NCBI RefSeq assembly: GCF_963576675.1
Contig: NC_088917.1
Span: forward strand, 72,464,610 to 72,528,609
Origin: Euphorbia lathyris
Taxonomy: Eukaryota > Streptophyta > Magnoliopsida > Malpighiales > Euphorbiaceae
DNA length: 64,000 nt
Direction of reading: 5' to 3'
Shown: piece after piece, positions 11,640 through 23,429 of the stretch
Layout of the letters: each line of letters begins with the position of its first letter
Position numbering within the stretch: the stretch's first letter is position 1
Program-made: the position numbers and the translations under genes
The notes under the pieces: model-generated
Seen by the model: the letters and a program-made list of their open reading frames with translations, nothing else
What the model was told of the DNA's origin: nothing
Databases searched by the model: none

Positions 11640-12230
11640 CTTCGCAAATGTTTAATTGCGATTTATTCCTTATTTTACTAATTAAGTTTTTATGGGTGAT
11701 TGATGGCCTTTAGGAAAGTTAGTATTCTTTCCTTATTTTACGAATTAAGTCTTTATGGGTGATTGCTGATTTTTAGGAAAGTTAGTCTTTTTTTCTTGAC
11801 GAGTTTTCTTCCTTTATTGGTTTTCTTCCTTTATTGGTTTTCCCTCTTGTATATATATGTGGATGTTTTTCAATAAAAAAACAAGAAAGGTACATACAAT
11901 TTATCATGGTATCCGAGCCCTAGACTGAGTTCAGAAACAAAATTCACTAAAAGATGACTAACGAATGGAAGACAAGATCGTCGCCGCCGAAGATTGAGTG
12001 CAATTTGCCATACTTATTAGGGCTGCAATATCGCCCTGATGATTTTATTACTCCTATACGTATCAACACCGTTAAATCAGGTTTGGATTAGTGGATAATT
12101 GATACAGGTTGCTCACATCATGCAACTAGTGATGAAGGATGTCTAATGAATCTTTGGACAATCTCTCCATGTCCCTTTCTGGATTCATTTCTGTTAAAAA
12201 AAAGTTACTAGAGAGAGAGACAAAGAGCTA
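11640..12230 (+). pseudogene. Ty1/copia remnant: LTR end, PBS and protease site
   Basis: An LTR end (TATA-like tract, 'caataaaa' signal, ...TTATCA at 11906) is followed directly by TGGTATCCGAGCC, close to the tRNA-Met primer-binding site. Near 12090-12180 a frame reads WIIDTGCSHHATSDEG, the aspartic protease DTGxSHH motif of copia polyproteins. Two related ~80-bp segments inside the LTR form a small tandem duplication (about 11670-11790). The rest of the element is missing. Confidence 0.65.
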
Positions 12231-12578
12231 GGCCTGTAGAAACTACGAGAATTCATTGATTATGTAATGCTTCTTTCATATCAAACGATTCTTTCTAGTG
12301 GCATTCGATCATAGAATCCATTTTAGATGAAATTGTGCTGTTTTAGTGGGTTGTTCTGTTTGTTTTCTGATTGATTTATGGGTTAAAGTGTAAAAATACC
12401 CCTAACATTTTGGGTCAGGAGCAATTTTACCCCTAACGTCTAAAATTGTGCAATTTTAGCCTTAACGTTGGAAGCCAAAAGCAATTTTACCCATAACATT
12501 GATAAATTGGATCAATTTGAAAAATAATTCATCAAATCGTCTTCTCGGTCATGAATCTTATCATCTAGACTTCACACG

Positions 12579-13773
12579 CAGTGGCGGAGCCAGAGCTCAA
12601 GGTCCGGAGGGGCTCAATTGCACGAAGATTTTTTTTTAATAACGAGTTAAGGCTTTGATTCATAGTAGTCAAATCGAAATTTTCAAATTTTTGATAATAT
12701 AAGGGTAAATTTGATCATAATTGGAAAAATTAAGGTACAAAACAACTGAGATTCAATATGAAGTAAGGATAAGGTGCAAAAATACTGTAATGTTTACACC
12801 TAAGAATAATTTTACCTCTAATGTATAAAATGGTGCAATTTTACCCTTAATATTGGCAGTCAAAAGCAATTTTATCCCTAACGTTGACAAGTTTGGTCAA
12901 TTGGAGAAATTATTCATCAAATTGTTTTCTCGGTCATGAATTTTGTAACTAAAAAATATAATTAAAAATAATAAAGGAGAATGAGGTTAATAATGATTAA
13001 AAATGATATTTAATATTGATATTTTTAAAGGAAAATGAGGTTTAAGGGAAAAAATTAAAATGAGATAAATAGTGAGGGGCTCAATTGCACGAAGATTTTT
13101 TTTTAATAACGAGTTAAGGCTTTGATTCATAGTAGTCAAATCGAAATTTTCAAATTTTTGATAATATAAGGGTAAATTTGATCATAATTGGAAAAATTAA
13201 GGTACAAAACAACTGAGATTCAATATGAAGTAAGGATAAGGTGCAAAAATACTGTAATGTTTACACCTAAGAATAATTTTACCTCTAATGTATAAAATGG
13301 TGCAATTTTACCCTTAATATTGGCAGTCAAAAGCAATTTTATCCCTAACGTTGACAAGTTTGGTCAATTGGAGAAATTATTCATCAAATTGTTTTCTCGG
13401 TCATGAATTTTGTAACTAAAAAATATAATTAAAAATAATAAAGGAGAATGAGGTTAATAATGATTAAAAATGATATTTAATATTGATATTTTTAAAGGAA
13501 AATGAGGTTTAAGGGAAAAAATTAAAATGAGATAAATAGTGAAGGGAGAGAGATTTGAACACAAGACCACTTGGATGTTGAGATCCCTTTAATTATCACT
13601 ACAACCAACTATGCAAACTTAGTTTTATGATATATAATTACATTCTACATTATAAGTATTAATTTTAACTATTTTGGGGGGGCTTCTCGGGACTGAACCA
13701 CTATTCGTCAAGGGTATTCCGGAGGGTCGGAGGGTCGGGAGACCCTCCCTTACCCCCCCTAGATCCGCCCCTG
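12579..13773. mobile_element. hAT-type element nested in MITE A
   Basis: Ends cagtggcggagc and gatccgcccctg are inverted copies with two mismatches. The 8-bp TSD is ttcacacg/ttcatacg at 12571-12578 and 13774-13781. The uninterrupted target is seen near 35567 in another family-A copy, which confirms the insertion. It is non-coding and includes two half-copies of family A inside a tandem duplication. Confidence 0.86.
12607..13540. repeat. Perfect 467-bp tandem duplication
   Basis: Bases 12607-13073 and 13074-13540 read identically by eye from 'ggggctcaattg' to 'gagataaatagtga'. Each unit holds a half-copy of MITE family A. Such identity in decayed DNA points to a recent duplication or an assembly artefact. 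Confidence 0.9.
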
Positions 13774-14112
13774 TTCATACGTGCATTATTTTATCAGTAA
13801 CAAATCACAAACATATGTTGGGATGTGGAAAAAAAATATATACTGTCTTTTGTACGAATTGGATAAAAAATTCAAAAAATTCACCGAATTTATAAATATT
13901 AATCTCTAATTATATTATTAAATTATAAAGAACATGAAATCCTTTTTTAGAACGAATTAATATGCAGTTGGTGCAGAATAAGGAACAAAAATATTTGTGT
14001 TTTATAATATTTTCCGAAATTGATCCAAATTATCAACGTTAGGGGTAAAATTGCTCTTGACTACCAACGTTAGGGGTAAAATTGCACCATTTTAGACGTT
14101 AGAGATAAAATT

Positions 14113-15069
14113 CATGGTTGTCGAAACCGAACCGGTCAAACAACCGGAAAAGGCAAAGGGTCAAGGGTTTGAGGTTTAACCGGGATCCAACCGGGGTTCA
14201 ACCGGTATTCAAAAATCATGTGCAAATTATATTTCTATTTATAAACATAGTATAATATCCACTATATTCATAAAAGTTATACTAATATAATAACATTTAT
14301 TTAATATCAAAACATGATATCAAATTAATAAATTTAACTTTACCAAAAAAATAAATTTAACATGACAAATAAATATAAAAATTAAAGAAAATATATACTT
14401 TAAAAATTAATAGTAATTATTTTTTTATTAATAACTAACATGTAAATATATAAGAATAGGATATGTATTTTATAATTAAACTTAAACTTAAATTTAAATC
14501 TATTAGATTTTTAAAATTTATTTGTATATTTTTAAAATTTAAATACTAATTAAACTGTATTAATATTGAGAAAATATAATAATTTTTAATGATATTTATC
14601 TAATAGAAAACAACAATACTAAATCATATTTTAATTATTTAAGTTATAACATTATTCAAGAATTTTCACATTCACTTTAATGAGCAAGTGAATTTGCTCA
14701 TTCACCGTTAGATATAGGCTTATTAAATCCAAGCCTCAGGATGCTTTGAATCTCCATCTTAGGATTCTAATAAGCCTAGATCTAACGGTGAATGAGCAAA
14801 TGGTAGTGTAGTGGTGAGTATTAGAGTCTATAGACCAAAGGTCTAAGGTCCAAATCCTACCTTAGTCAAACTTTATATTTTTTTTAAGTAAACATGTCTA
14901 AAAGCAAACCGGACCAAACCGCTTAACCGGCATTGGGTCAATTGGGTCACGGTTGAACCGGTCGGTTTGAGCGGTTCTGAACGGTTTTGACCACCTTCGG
15001 CCCAGAATTATAACCGGTTCTGATCAAACCGGGTTGGACCGGCCGAACCGGTCCAGGTTTGATAACCTT
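14113..15069. mobile_element. Second Mutator-type MITE nested in MITE A
   Basis: Perfect 9-bp TSD gataaaatt at 14104-14112 and 15070-15078. Ends catggttgtcgaaacc and, inverted, aaggttatcaaacc. Both subterminal regions are rich in 'aaccggt' and 'accgg' words. Non-coding. Confidence 0.85.
14693..14800. repeat. Small foldback inside the nested MITE
   Basis: The arms 'tttgctcattcaccgttaga' and its inverse enclose a short loop; pairing extends to about 40 bp, including 'aggcttatt'. It could be a tiny MITE; no TSD was read. Confidence 0.55.
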
Positions 15070-15130
15070 GATAAAATTACTCCTGAACCAAAATATTGAA
15101 GGTATTTTTGCACCTTAACCCTTGATTTAT

Positions 15131-15589
15131 TATTGTTTCCTTCATCAATTAACATTATGCATTCTTGGGCTATGTTCCTATTGATTGAAATGTAGGTTTG
15201 TTTCTCCTTTTTGATGTGTGAATTATGATTGTGATTTTTTTTTTTTTTTTTTTGCGTTTTTTTTATTTCTCTTTTATTTTGTTACCCTTTGACTAGAAAA
15301 TGAGTTATAGAGTTGGTCCAATTCTATACATAGTCTTTTCATTATCAATGACATATTTGGGATTCACTAACATGGGTAGAAAGACGGCTTCCCTTCTCGA
15401 GGACCCCTTAAGTCTAGAGCTTCTACTTTCGCTAAATAAGGAGCTGCTCGTATGGGTTGGCGATGAGATTATACCCGTGAAAATGCTAAGGTATGAATTA
15501 TAGGAGAACTTATGATCCATTGTTCATAGAGTTATTGTCTAATTGTCGTGTAACTTGTATCGGGTTTCTATTTTCGACTCATTTGTCCA
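15131..15589. other. Intergenic DNA with a short orphan ORF
   Basis: An ORF of 67 codons at 15300-15503 overlaps a similar ORF on the other strand and matches nothing I know. I do not call a gene. Confidence 0.4.
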
Positions 15590-15622
15590 AGGGGTGATTT
15601 AGTTTGGGAGGGACTTCGATTA
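15590..15622. repeat. Left arm tip of a foldback repeat split by the gypsy element
   Basis: The text 'gatttagtttgggagggact' followed by tcgatta matches in inverse the end of the right arm near 23877-23905. The rest of the arm continues at 23430, so the gypsy element jumped into this arm. Confidence 0.6.
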
Positions 15623-15973
15623 TGTTACGTACCAAAGAAAGAAGAAGGTTAATTGTTACAGCTAAGTAATTAGCTATTAGTTTATCAGCTATTAAGTTTC
15701 ATTACTTAGTTGTTAAGTTTTAATTCCTTTTATTAGTGTCTTAGCTACTAAGTCTTAGTTACTTAAGTGTTAAGTTTTGCTAGCTGTCATTTCTTCTTCT
15801 TTAAGTATCTTTTGTCACTGCTATAAATACAGCTATTTTCATTGTAAGGGATCATGAAAAAATATTAATGAATTATTTTCTTTTCTCACTCTCTATTCTT
15901 TGATTTCTTTTTCTATCTCCTACCTCTGAACTTTTTCATCTTAATTCTTTTCTGTAAAGTGTAAATCGTAACA
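15623..15973 (+). repeat. 5' LTR of the chromovirus
   Basis: 351 bp, TGTTACG...CGTAACA. It holds a TATA-like 'gctataaatacagc' near 15819. Confidence 0.93.
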
Positions 15974-15974
15974 T

Positions 15975-15985
15975 TGGTATCAGAG
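15975..15985 (+). promoter_or_regulatory. Primer-binding site, initiator tRNA-Met
   Basis: TGGTATCAGAG lies one base after the 5' LTR. Confidence 0.88.
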
Positions 15986-16603
15986 ATCTCGATTCTTCGG
16001 CAAATTCTGATCGGGTATGATAAATATGACTGCATCGGTAACTCGTGTAACTAAGAAGAATCAACAAGCCATGGAAACTCTAGAAGATCAGATCAAGGCT
16101 CTCGCGGCTCAGTTTTACGATCGATCGGAGTCTATTGCAGAACGATTGGACAAGATAAGCGATCAACAAACTGAGCAACAGAAGAGGATTGAAACCCTAA
16201 TTGCAGAGCAGAATCAATTACGAAGAGATCAATTGGATTCCAACAAATCCATTGATGAAAGATTCCACAACGTGTTATCTACCTTCACCAAGCTCCTCCA
16301 GATTAATTCCGGTATCCAGATTAATTCCGATCAACCTACGACTTCAACCCTCAATACTAACACTGGAAAAGGAATTCTCGGCAGCGGTCCTAATTCATCC
16401 CCTGCATCCTTCGTAGAAGTTTCTCCACCTGAGAGAACTCCCAATTTCCACAAGTTACTTCTGAAATGCGATCTTCCTGTGTTTGAAGGTGTTGATGTAG
16501 ATCTTTGGGTGAGTAAGTTTAATAAATATTTTCAGATATTTGAAGTTGCAGAAGAAAAGAAGGTGATGCTGGTTGGATTGTGCCTGCAAGGACGAGCAGA
16601 GCG

Positions 16604-18982
16604 TGAAGGAAATTAAGGCTAAGGTATAGCAGCGGAAATATAAAAATTTTAGCCTACTACCTTTTAACAATAGGATCCGTTAATCGTTATTTCATATAAA
16701 GAGGGATAAGAAGAAATACCTTTCGATGATCAATCTATCGTTGCAAACGAAGTGCCCACAACTTCAAAGGAGATGTAAACTGTTTACCAATCTTCCCCTA
16801 TCCGAAACAGACCTTCCAGACCTCCGAACGATAATCCCTTCGGTGGAAACGTGGAAGAATATGTATAGAAGCTACTGTCCAAAAATCGCAACGATCCGAC
16901 GGTTCAATCTCCGGAAATCCTCGAAATAGTGAACTGACCTGATGTAGGCGAAGAAAAACGAATTTCTCCCTTTTGATTGTTTTTCCTTCTTTCGTGAACA
17001 CGGTGAGATTAAATTAGAATCAACCCTTATGAGATGCAACCAAAATAGATTGCCTCTAATAAACCAACACAAGATCAAAGAGAAAGAGGGATGAATAAGA
17101 TTAATCAATTGATGGAATGCCGTATGAATTCTTGTTCACGAACTTGGGAATAGAATTCTTTTCTCTCACTAATATAGCAATTTCGAAAATCACAAGTAGG
17201 GGGAGGGATAGGCTTAGTCGAAATTCCTTAGGGGGAGGGGTATATATATTAGCTTGTATCTAAACCCTAGTTAGATAGGATTAGGTTACTTAATATGAAT
17301 CCAATTCGGAAAAGGATTCGTAATTATTATCTCATTATATATCTAATATATTTAGGATAATAATAAATAACCTAATTGGATAATGATAGGAGAATATTAA
17401 TCTAATTAAAACTCCTAATTAAATTATCTCTTAATTAATTTAATTCATAATCCTAATCTAATTAGGATTAATGGAATAAAATTAAGGGAAAATTACACAG
17501 AAATTCATCTTTTAACAATTATTTACAACTATGTCAAGTCATAATTTTAGATTATGTCAAACTAATAAAATCAGTACTTTTAATATATTTTAAGATTAGA
17601 ATTTATAGATTAGAAGTCTAGAATATATTTTCTAGGGTTTATGATTTATGAATTGGAGTCTAGAATTTTTAAATCATAGTGTAAAATCATAATATATAAA
17701 GAATAATGACATATTAAGAATTAAGTTTGGTGATATGACTTAGTTGTAATTTTATACTTAATTATGATATTCATGTAATTGACCCTAAAATTAATTCCTT
17801 ACTAATACATATAAATTTCGGCCCCCTCCTTGTTTTTGGGCCTTACTGGGCTCAATTGGGCCTCCATCTATTAATCATATCCATCTCTCTTTTGGTTTCA
17901 AGTCTTATGTGTGATCCATTAGGTCCTTACTACTTCTGGCCGTATGCAACCTATTAAATTAATTTCTTCAAGAATTATATTTAATCCCTTGCATAACGGA
18001 ATGATGTACAGAGTATGTTATTGGCAAGTCCGTAATCATTCCCCCAGAGTCCGTTAAGAAGACAGGTTGATTCTGTCGTTAACCCTTCCGTATTAGTTAC
18101 GGTATAATACGATCCTTTATCAACTACATCCTTGAACTGAATCTTATGACTATGGGTAATGTCAAGTCACATATAGCGAGACGTTCGTTTTACTTGTTAT
18201 TGGCTGAGTCAACTCAAAAAGATAGGTTAAGTGAAATCCGAATTTCTACTCTTAAGCTATCACCTTGCAAGGGTTTAGAGTCGAGTCTTCCACAAGCGAT
18301 CCTTGGATGTATCTCCCATTAATCGGGAGTGATAAATGCTCAATCCAATGTATAACTACCCTGAAATTACTTCCTGTGACACCCAACCTTTGCAGTTCAC
18401 ACCCCAGAGTCATCTCTGTTAAGGATCATGGGACCACAGGATCAAAGTCTCACATTCAGTAATTCAGGATGACCAATTAACATTCCTTTGAGTCTGAGGA
18501 TTAGTTATACCTATTAATACCAATGAGATGAACAGTTGACAAGGATGAATCTACCCATCCTGTTATCTCAAGTCGGATCCCCAATCCTAATGAACAACGT
18601 TTCACCGGATCTATGTAACTGTCCAGATATCTATATATGTGAAGCTTGTGAGATCAGCTTTCTGTCGGACAGAAGACATTGTTACATACAAGTCTCAACT
18701 GTGATATATCAATCCTAAATATATCACTTGACTTGGGGTGGTTTTAAGTTTATTAGTTTATTATAAAGTTTTGTCTCACTTCATGCTTGTATGAACACTT
18801 TATAATCACTTTAAACAAACTTACGGATTTCCTTTTATTAGACTTTATTTAGTGCTTAAAAGGGATTGTCTTTATATAGTTATAAAACATATATCTCATT
18901 AAAACAAATGATATAAAGAACAATTCATTTACAATAAGTTTGTATCCTGCAACAATTGACTATAGGACACAAAACCCCAACA
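16604..18982 (-). mobile_element. Solo LTR (2379 bp) inserted in chromovirus gag, TSD GAGCG
   Basis: On the minus strand it begins TGTTGGGGTTTTGTGTCC and ends CCTTAATTTCCTTCA. The 5-bp TSD gagcg lies at 16599-16603 and 18983-18987. No internal coding domain is present, so it is a solo LTR left by LTR-LTR recombination. It contains a MITE at 17486-17785. The superfamily is not certain. ORFs inside (16726-17108, 18265-18718) are treated as chance. Confidence 0.85.
17486..17785. mobile_element. MITE inside the solo LTR
   Basis: Ends gggaaaattac and gtaattgaccc, with a perfect 9-bp TSD taaaattaa at 17477-17485 and 17786-17794. An inverted relative lies at about 46250-46528. Confidence 0.8.
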
Positions 18983-20289
18983 GAGCGATGGTTCCGAAAT
19001 TGGATTTCCTCTAATCCTCAAACTTCTTGGAATGAATTTGTCCAAGAGGTTGAAAAGAGATTCCAAGAAACAGAGGTGGAAGATGTAGTCCAACAATTAT
19101 CACAACTAAAACAGGAAACTACAATCCTGGCTTATCAGGAACAATTCGAGGCAATCAAGCTCAAAATGGAAAAGGTTCACCCTAATCATACTGAATCTTT
19201 TTATATTTCTAGTTTCATCACTAGATTAAAACCAGAAATTAGGTCTGCTGTTAGATCTTTTGAACCCACTACACTCTATGTTGCTATTAAGCAAGCCAAA
19301 TACCAAGAAACTCACATTAAAACCATGATCGAAGCTGTCAAGCCCAAACCTACTTTTCGATCCCCAAACACACCTAAACCCTGGCCTTATACTATCACCA
19401 ATCAACCTTACTCTACTCAAAATACAAGAAATATTGTTAAACCAATGGAACAGAAACCCAGTCTAAACACTAATCCTATAAAATGCATACCAAGAGCCTG
19501 TTGGAAATGTGGTGATAAGTATCATCCTGTTCATCAATGCACTACTAAGAAACTGAATTTGATTAGTGGAAGTGAGGAAGTGGAGATTGAGGAGACAATG
19601 GAAGGGGAAACATTGGAAGAGCCAACTGAAATAATGGAAGTAACAAGTGAAGAACAACCGATCACTATATCCATAAATGCCTTAGATGGAGGATTGACTA
19701 ATGGAACTTTGAAACTCAAAGGCACCATGATGAAGAAACCTATATTGATTCTAATTGATAGTGGAAGCATTCATAGCTTCATTGATTTTAAGCTGACCCA
19801 GGATTTAAAACTTCCTCTTATCAAGGTTAAGCCAGTAGCAGTGACTGTGGCTGATGGAAGACAGTTGATAGTCAGTTCCAAGTGTCAATAGTGTAGTTGG
19901 ACTATGAATCATAACAAGTTTGCTTTTTAACCTTAGGGTTTTGGAGTTGGGAGATTATGATCTCATACTAGGATCTGATTGGATGAGGAAGCACACCCCT
20001 GTAACGTTTGATTTTGACAAGAATAGATTGTTGGTTCATCAAGGTAAGAAGGAAGTGGAGTTGAAAGGAATGGGGGATGAGATGTCCGTAAAATTGATGT
20101 CTCTCAAGTCTATGAATAAACTGATCACCAAAGGATGGAAAAGTATTTCTTCAACCTTATTCCTTATTTTTGTTTCTGAACCACAACCGGAAGTATCCAA
20201 ACCAAAACTAGAACCCTTACCTAAATCACCACCCAACTAATTTTCCCTTCTCACGCGCTATAGTCACTTATTCCAAATGCCCACATCTC

Positions 20290-21755
20290 TTCCACCACAA
20301 TGAAGCCATGACCATCAAATTCCTTTAAAACCATCCATTGAACCCATAAATGTCAGACCCTGTCGCTATTCTTATCACCAAAAAAATGAAATTGAAAGGA
20401 TGGTTGATGAAATGCTTATAAGTGGGGTAATACAACCAAGTCAAAGTCCTTATGCATCACCAATTCTCCTTGTAAAGAAGAAGGATGGCACATGGCGTTT
20501 CTGTGTTGATTACAGAGAACTTAACAAAGCTACGGTTAAGGATAAGTTTCCTATTCCCGTAATACAAGAACTTATTGATGATCTTCGGGGTGCAACAGTG
20601 TTTACCAAGCTGGATCTCAAATCTGGTTATCATCAAATTCGAACGAAGTTAACAGATGTTCCAAAGACTGCTTTTCGCACTCATTCTGGCCATTATGAGT
20701 TCTTAGTCATGCCTTTTGGCTTGACTAATGCTCCTGCAACATTTCAATCCCTTATGAACATAATTTTCAAGCAGTATTTGAGGCAGTTTGTACTTGTATT
20801 TTTTGACGATATCCTCATCTACAGCTCTTCTGAGGCTGATCACTTGAAACATTTGGAAATAGTCTTTCACCTTTTAGAGGAGCATCAATTATTTGCTAAG
20901 GGGTCTAAATGTGACATAGCAGTTCCATCAATTACTTATTTGGGGCATATCCTATCGGCGGACGGGGTTGCAACCGATCCTTCTAAGATTGAATCGATGG
21001 TTAAATGGCCCATTCCTACTACTCTAAAGGGTCTGAGGGGTTTCCTCGGTTTAACGGGATATTATCGCCGTTTCATTAAGGATTATGGTACCATCAGCAA
21101 ACCTTTGACCGAATTACTGAAGAAGGATCAGTTTTGTTGGAATTCTGCTGCTACTGAAGCTTTTCAAACACTTAAGAGAATGATGACCGAGGCTCTGATT
21201 CTTTCTTTACCCGATTTCACGCAGCCATTTATGTTGGAATGTGATGCCAGTGGTACCGGAATTGGGGCAGTACTCATGCAGGCCGGTAAACCTATTTGTT
21301 TTCTTTCAAAAACCCTTAGCCCCCGTAACCAAGCCTTATCTGCTTATGAAAGAGAATTATTCGCCATACTCCATGCTTGCACTACTTGGAGGCATTACCT
21401 CAAAAATTCACCCTTTATAATTCGTACGGACTATGAGAGCATCAAGCATTTGCTGGAGCAAAAGCTTCACACCTATTTGCAGCATAAGGGGATATCTAAA
21501 TTACTTGGCTTAGAGTATTCAATTCATTATAAAAAGGGGTCTGAGAACAAAGTGGCAGATGCCTTGTCTAGACAAACGGAGGATGCTGGTTCCTTACTTG
21601 CTATTTCTAATATGGTACCCACTTGGTTAGAAGAAGTTAAAACTTCTTATGAAGGGGATGTCAATGCTACTAATTTGCTTCAGCATTTAACCATCCAGCC
21701 AACCAGTCATCCCAAATATACCTTAACCAATGACATTCTTCGTATGAATCAATGA
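20290..21755 (+). pseudogene. Chromovirus reverse transcriptase and RNase H
   Basis: After a stop-containing lead (HDHQIPLKP, YSYHQKNEIE) the open frame from 20400 carries YASPILLVKKKDGTWRFCVD, then FTKLDLKSGYHQI, VMPFGLTNAPATF and the catalytic FFDDILIYS (Asp-Asp codons 20815-20820). Then come the connection region, FLGLTGYYRRFI, and an RNase H with LECDASGTGIGAVL, YERELFAI, RTDYESIKHLL and KVADALSRQ. All motif residues look present. A TGA at 21753-21755 cuts the polyprotein before integrase. Confidence 0.92.
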
Positions 21756-23116
21756 ATTTACATAGGTTCTCACACTGACCTACGACAGAAGGTAGTAAAG
21801 GCTTGTCACAGCTCATATATTGGAGGGCATTCAGGGGTTAAAGGCACTCTCTCTCGACTGCAACAAACTTTTTATTGGCCAAAAATGAAAACTGACATTA
21901 TTCAGTGGGTTTCTACCTGTGACACATGTCTTAGATGCAAGGCTGATCGCTCTGCTTATCCTGGTCTCCTCCAACCTTTGCCAATTCCAGATGGAGCATG
22001 GAAAGATATCGCTATGGATTTTATTGATAAGCTGCCTAAATCCAGAGGATTTGATACTATCTTGGTTATTGTAGACAGATTTACCAAGTCCAGTCATTTT
22101 ATTCCTCTTTCTCATCCTTTTGATTCAGCTAAGGTAGCCAAAGCCTTCCTTGGTCATGTCTTTAAATTACATGGTATGCCCCGAACCATCACTTCGGACC
22201 GAGATAAGGTGTTCACTGGTTCATTTTGGAAGGAGTTAATGAAGTTATTGGGCATTACATTGCAATTTAGTAGTGCCTATCATCCGCAAACGGATGGGCA
22301 GACAGAGCGACTCAACCAATGTTTGGAGAATTATCTCCGTAGTATGTGTTTTCTTACTCCGAAGAAATGGGCTGATTGGTTAAGCTTAGCGGAATACTGG
22401 TATAATACCAGCTTCCATAGTGCAATTAAGATGAGCCCTTATCAGGCATTATATGGCGAAGCACCGTCACTTCCAGTAGTTCCTTCAATTACAACATCTG
22501 TGGCAGCGGTGGAAACATTCCTTAGTGATCGTGAGCAAATGAATTCTTACTTGAAAGCTTGTTTAGCTTCGTCTCAGAATCGTATGAAGCAGATGGCGGA
22601 CAAGCATCGATCTGACAGAGCATTTACAGTGGGTGATATGGTTTTCCTTAAACTCCAACCATATAGACAGACTACTGTAGCAGTCAAAACTTCACTCAAA
22701 TTGGCAGCCAAATACTATGGCCCTTTTCTGGTATTGGAACGAGTAGGGAAAGTTGCTTATAAGTCCAGCTACCTCCTGCTTGCAAAATTCACCCTGTATT
22801 TCATGTGTCCTTACTTAAAAAGCAGTTACAGCCTTCTACTCCAGTCCTTACTACACTTCCTCCAATTGTTGATGCTGAGTGGGTGATTCTTCCTCAGAAG
22901 GTCCAGAATACACGCTATGCCCACATTGGCAGTCACACTAAGTTTCAACTTCTTATTCAGTGGGAGGGATATTCAGCAGTTGATGCCACTTGGGAGGCTG
23001 CTGACACTGTTCGCCAACAGTTTCCTATTTTTTACCATTCTTGGGGACAAGAAGGTTCTTATGGGGGAGGTATTGTTACGTACCAAAGAAAGAAGAAGGT
23101 TAATTGTTACAACTAA
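21756..23116 (+). pseudogene. Chromovirus integrase with C-terminal chromodomain
   Basis: An HHCC zinc region (HSGVKGTLSR, CDTCLRCK) is followed by the DDE core: MDFIDKLPKS, TSDRDKVFTGSFWKEL, and the Glu of TDGQTERLNQCLENY. A one-base frameshift near 22760-22790 moves the end into the 22805-23116 frame, which has VSLLKK-type text and a chromodomain (LIQWEGYSAVDATWEAADTV). Chromodomains of this class steer integration towards modified chromatin; here it is non-functional because of the frameshift and upstream stops. Confidence 0.9.
23061..23072 (+). promoter_or_regulatory. Polypurine tract
   Basis: atgggggaggta lies just before the 3' LTR; it would prime plus-strand DNA. Confidence 0.7.
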
Positions 23117-23429
23117 GTAATTAGCTATTAGTTTCTTAGCTATTAAGTTTCATTACTTAGTTGTTAAGTTTTAGTTCATTTTATTAGTGTCTTAGCTACT
23201 AAGTCTTAGTTACTTAAGTGTTAAGTTTTTCTAGCTGTCATTTCTTCTTCCTTAAGTATCTTTTGTCACTGCTATAAATACAGCTATTTTCATTGTAAGA
23301 GATCATGAAAAAATATTAATGAATTCTTTTCTTTTCTTTTCTCACTCTCTATTCTCTGATTTCTTTTTCTATCTCCTACCTCTGAACTTTTTCATCTTAA
23401 TTCTTTTCTGTAAAGTGTAAATCGTAACA
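23074..23429 (+). repeat. 3' LTR of the chromovirus
   Basis: 356 bp, TGTTACG...CGTAACA; near-identical to the 5' LTR, with an extra 'tcttt'-type unit in the pyrimidine tract. Confidence 0.93.

Larger units (their letters stand above)
12380..15121. mobile_element. Mutator-type MITE, family A, with nested insertions
   Basis: It starts gggttaaagtgtaaaaatac and ends tatttttgcaccttaaccc, and has a perfect 9-bp TSD ttgatttat at 12371-12379 and 15122-15130. The original element was about 0.6 kb (compare 53279-53917). Here it is swollen by a hAT element (12579-13773) and another Mutator-type MITE (14113-15069). Each terminal arm repeats a phrase of the type 'caattttacccctaacgtt'. Confidence 0.87.
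16017..19891 (+). pseudogene. Chromovirus gag-protease, split by a solo LTR
   Basis: The first part (16017-16603) starts MINMTASVTRVTKKNQQAME, has an N-terminal coiled-coil region, and runs to VGLCLQGRAE. The second part (18988 on) resumes RWFRNWISSNPQTSWNEF, so gag is restored across the LTR once one TSD copy is ignored. The zinc knuckle is CWKCGDKYHPVHQC at 19499-19540 (C-x2-C-x4-H-x4-C). The protease site is ILIDSGSIHSFI at about 19750-19785 (catalytic Asp codon 19757-19759). A stop at 19889-19891 and a frame change near 19920 break the link to reverse transcriptase; the 19920-20240 frame (LGDYDLILGSDWM) is the next polyprotein part. Confidence 0.88.
15623..23429 (+). mobile_element. Complete Ty3/gypsy chromovirus, TSD GATTA
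   Basis: Two LTRs (15623-15973 and 23074-23429), a tRNA-Met primer site at 15975, a polypurine tract at 23061-23072, and a 5-bp TSD gatta at 15618-15622 and 23430-23434. Gene order is gag, protease, reverse transcriptase, RNase H, integrase, chromodomain. Without the solo LTR in gag it is about 5.4 kb with ~350-bp LTRs, which fits Reina-type chromoviruses; the clade is inferred from size and chromodomain only. By eye the LTRs differ at roughly ten bases plus one small indel (near 3%). Stops and frameshifts make it defective. Confidence 0.93.

Noticed and set aside
15300..15520. Overlapping 67- and 71-codon ORFs
   Set aside because: Opposite-strand overlap, no homology recognised, no gene signals.
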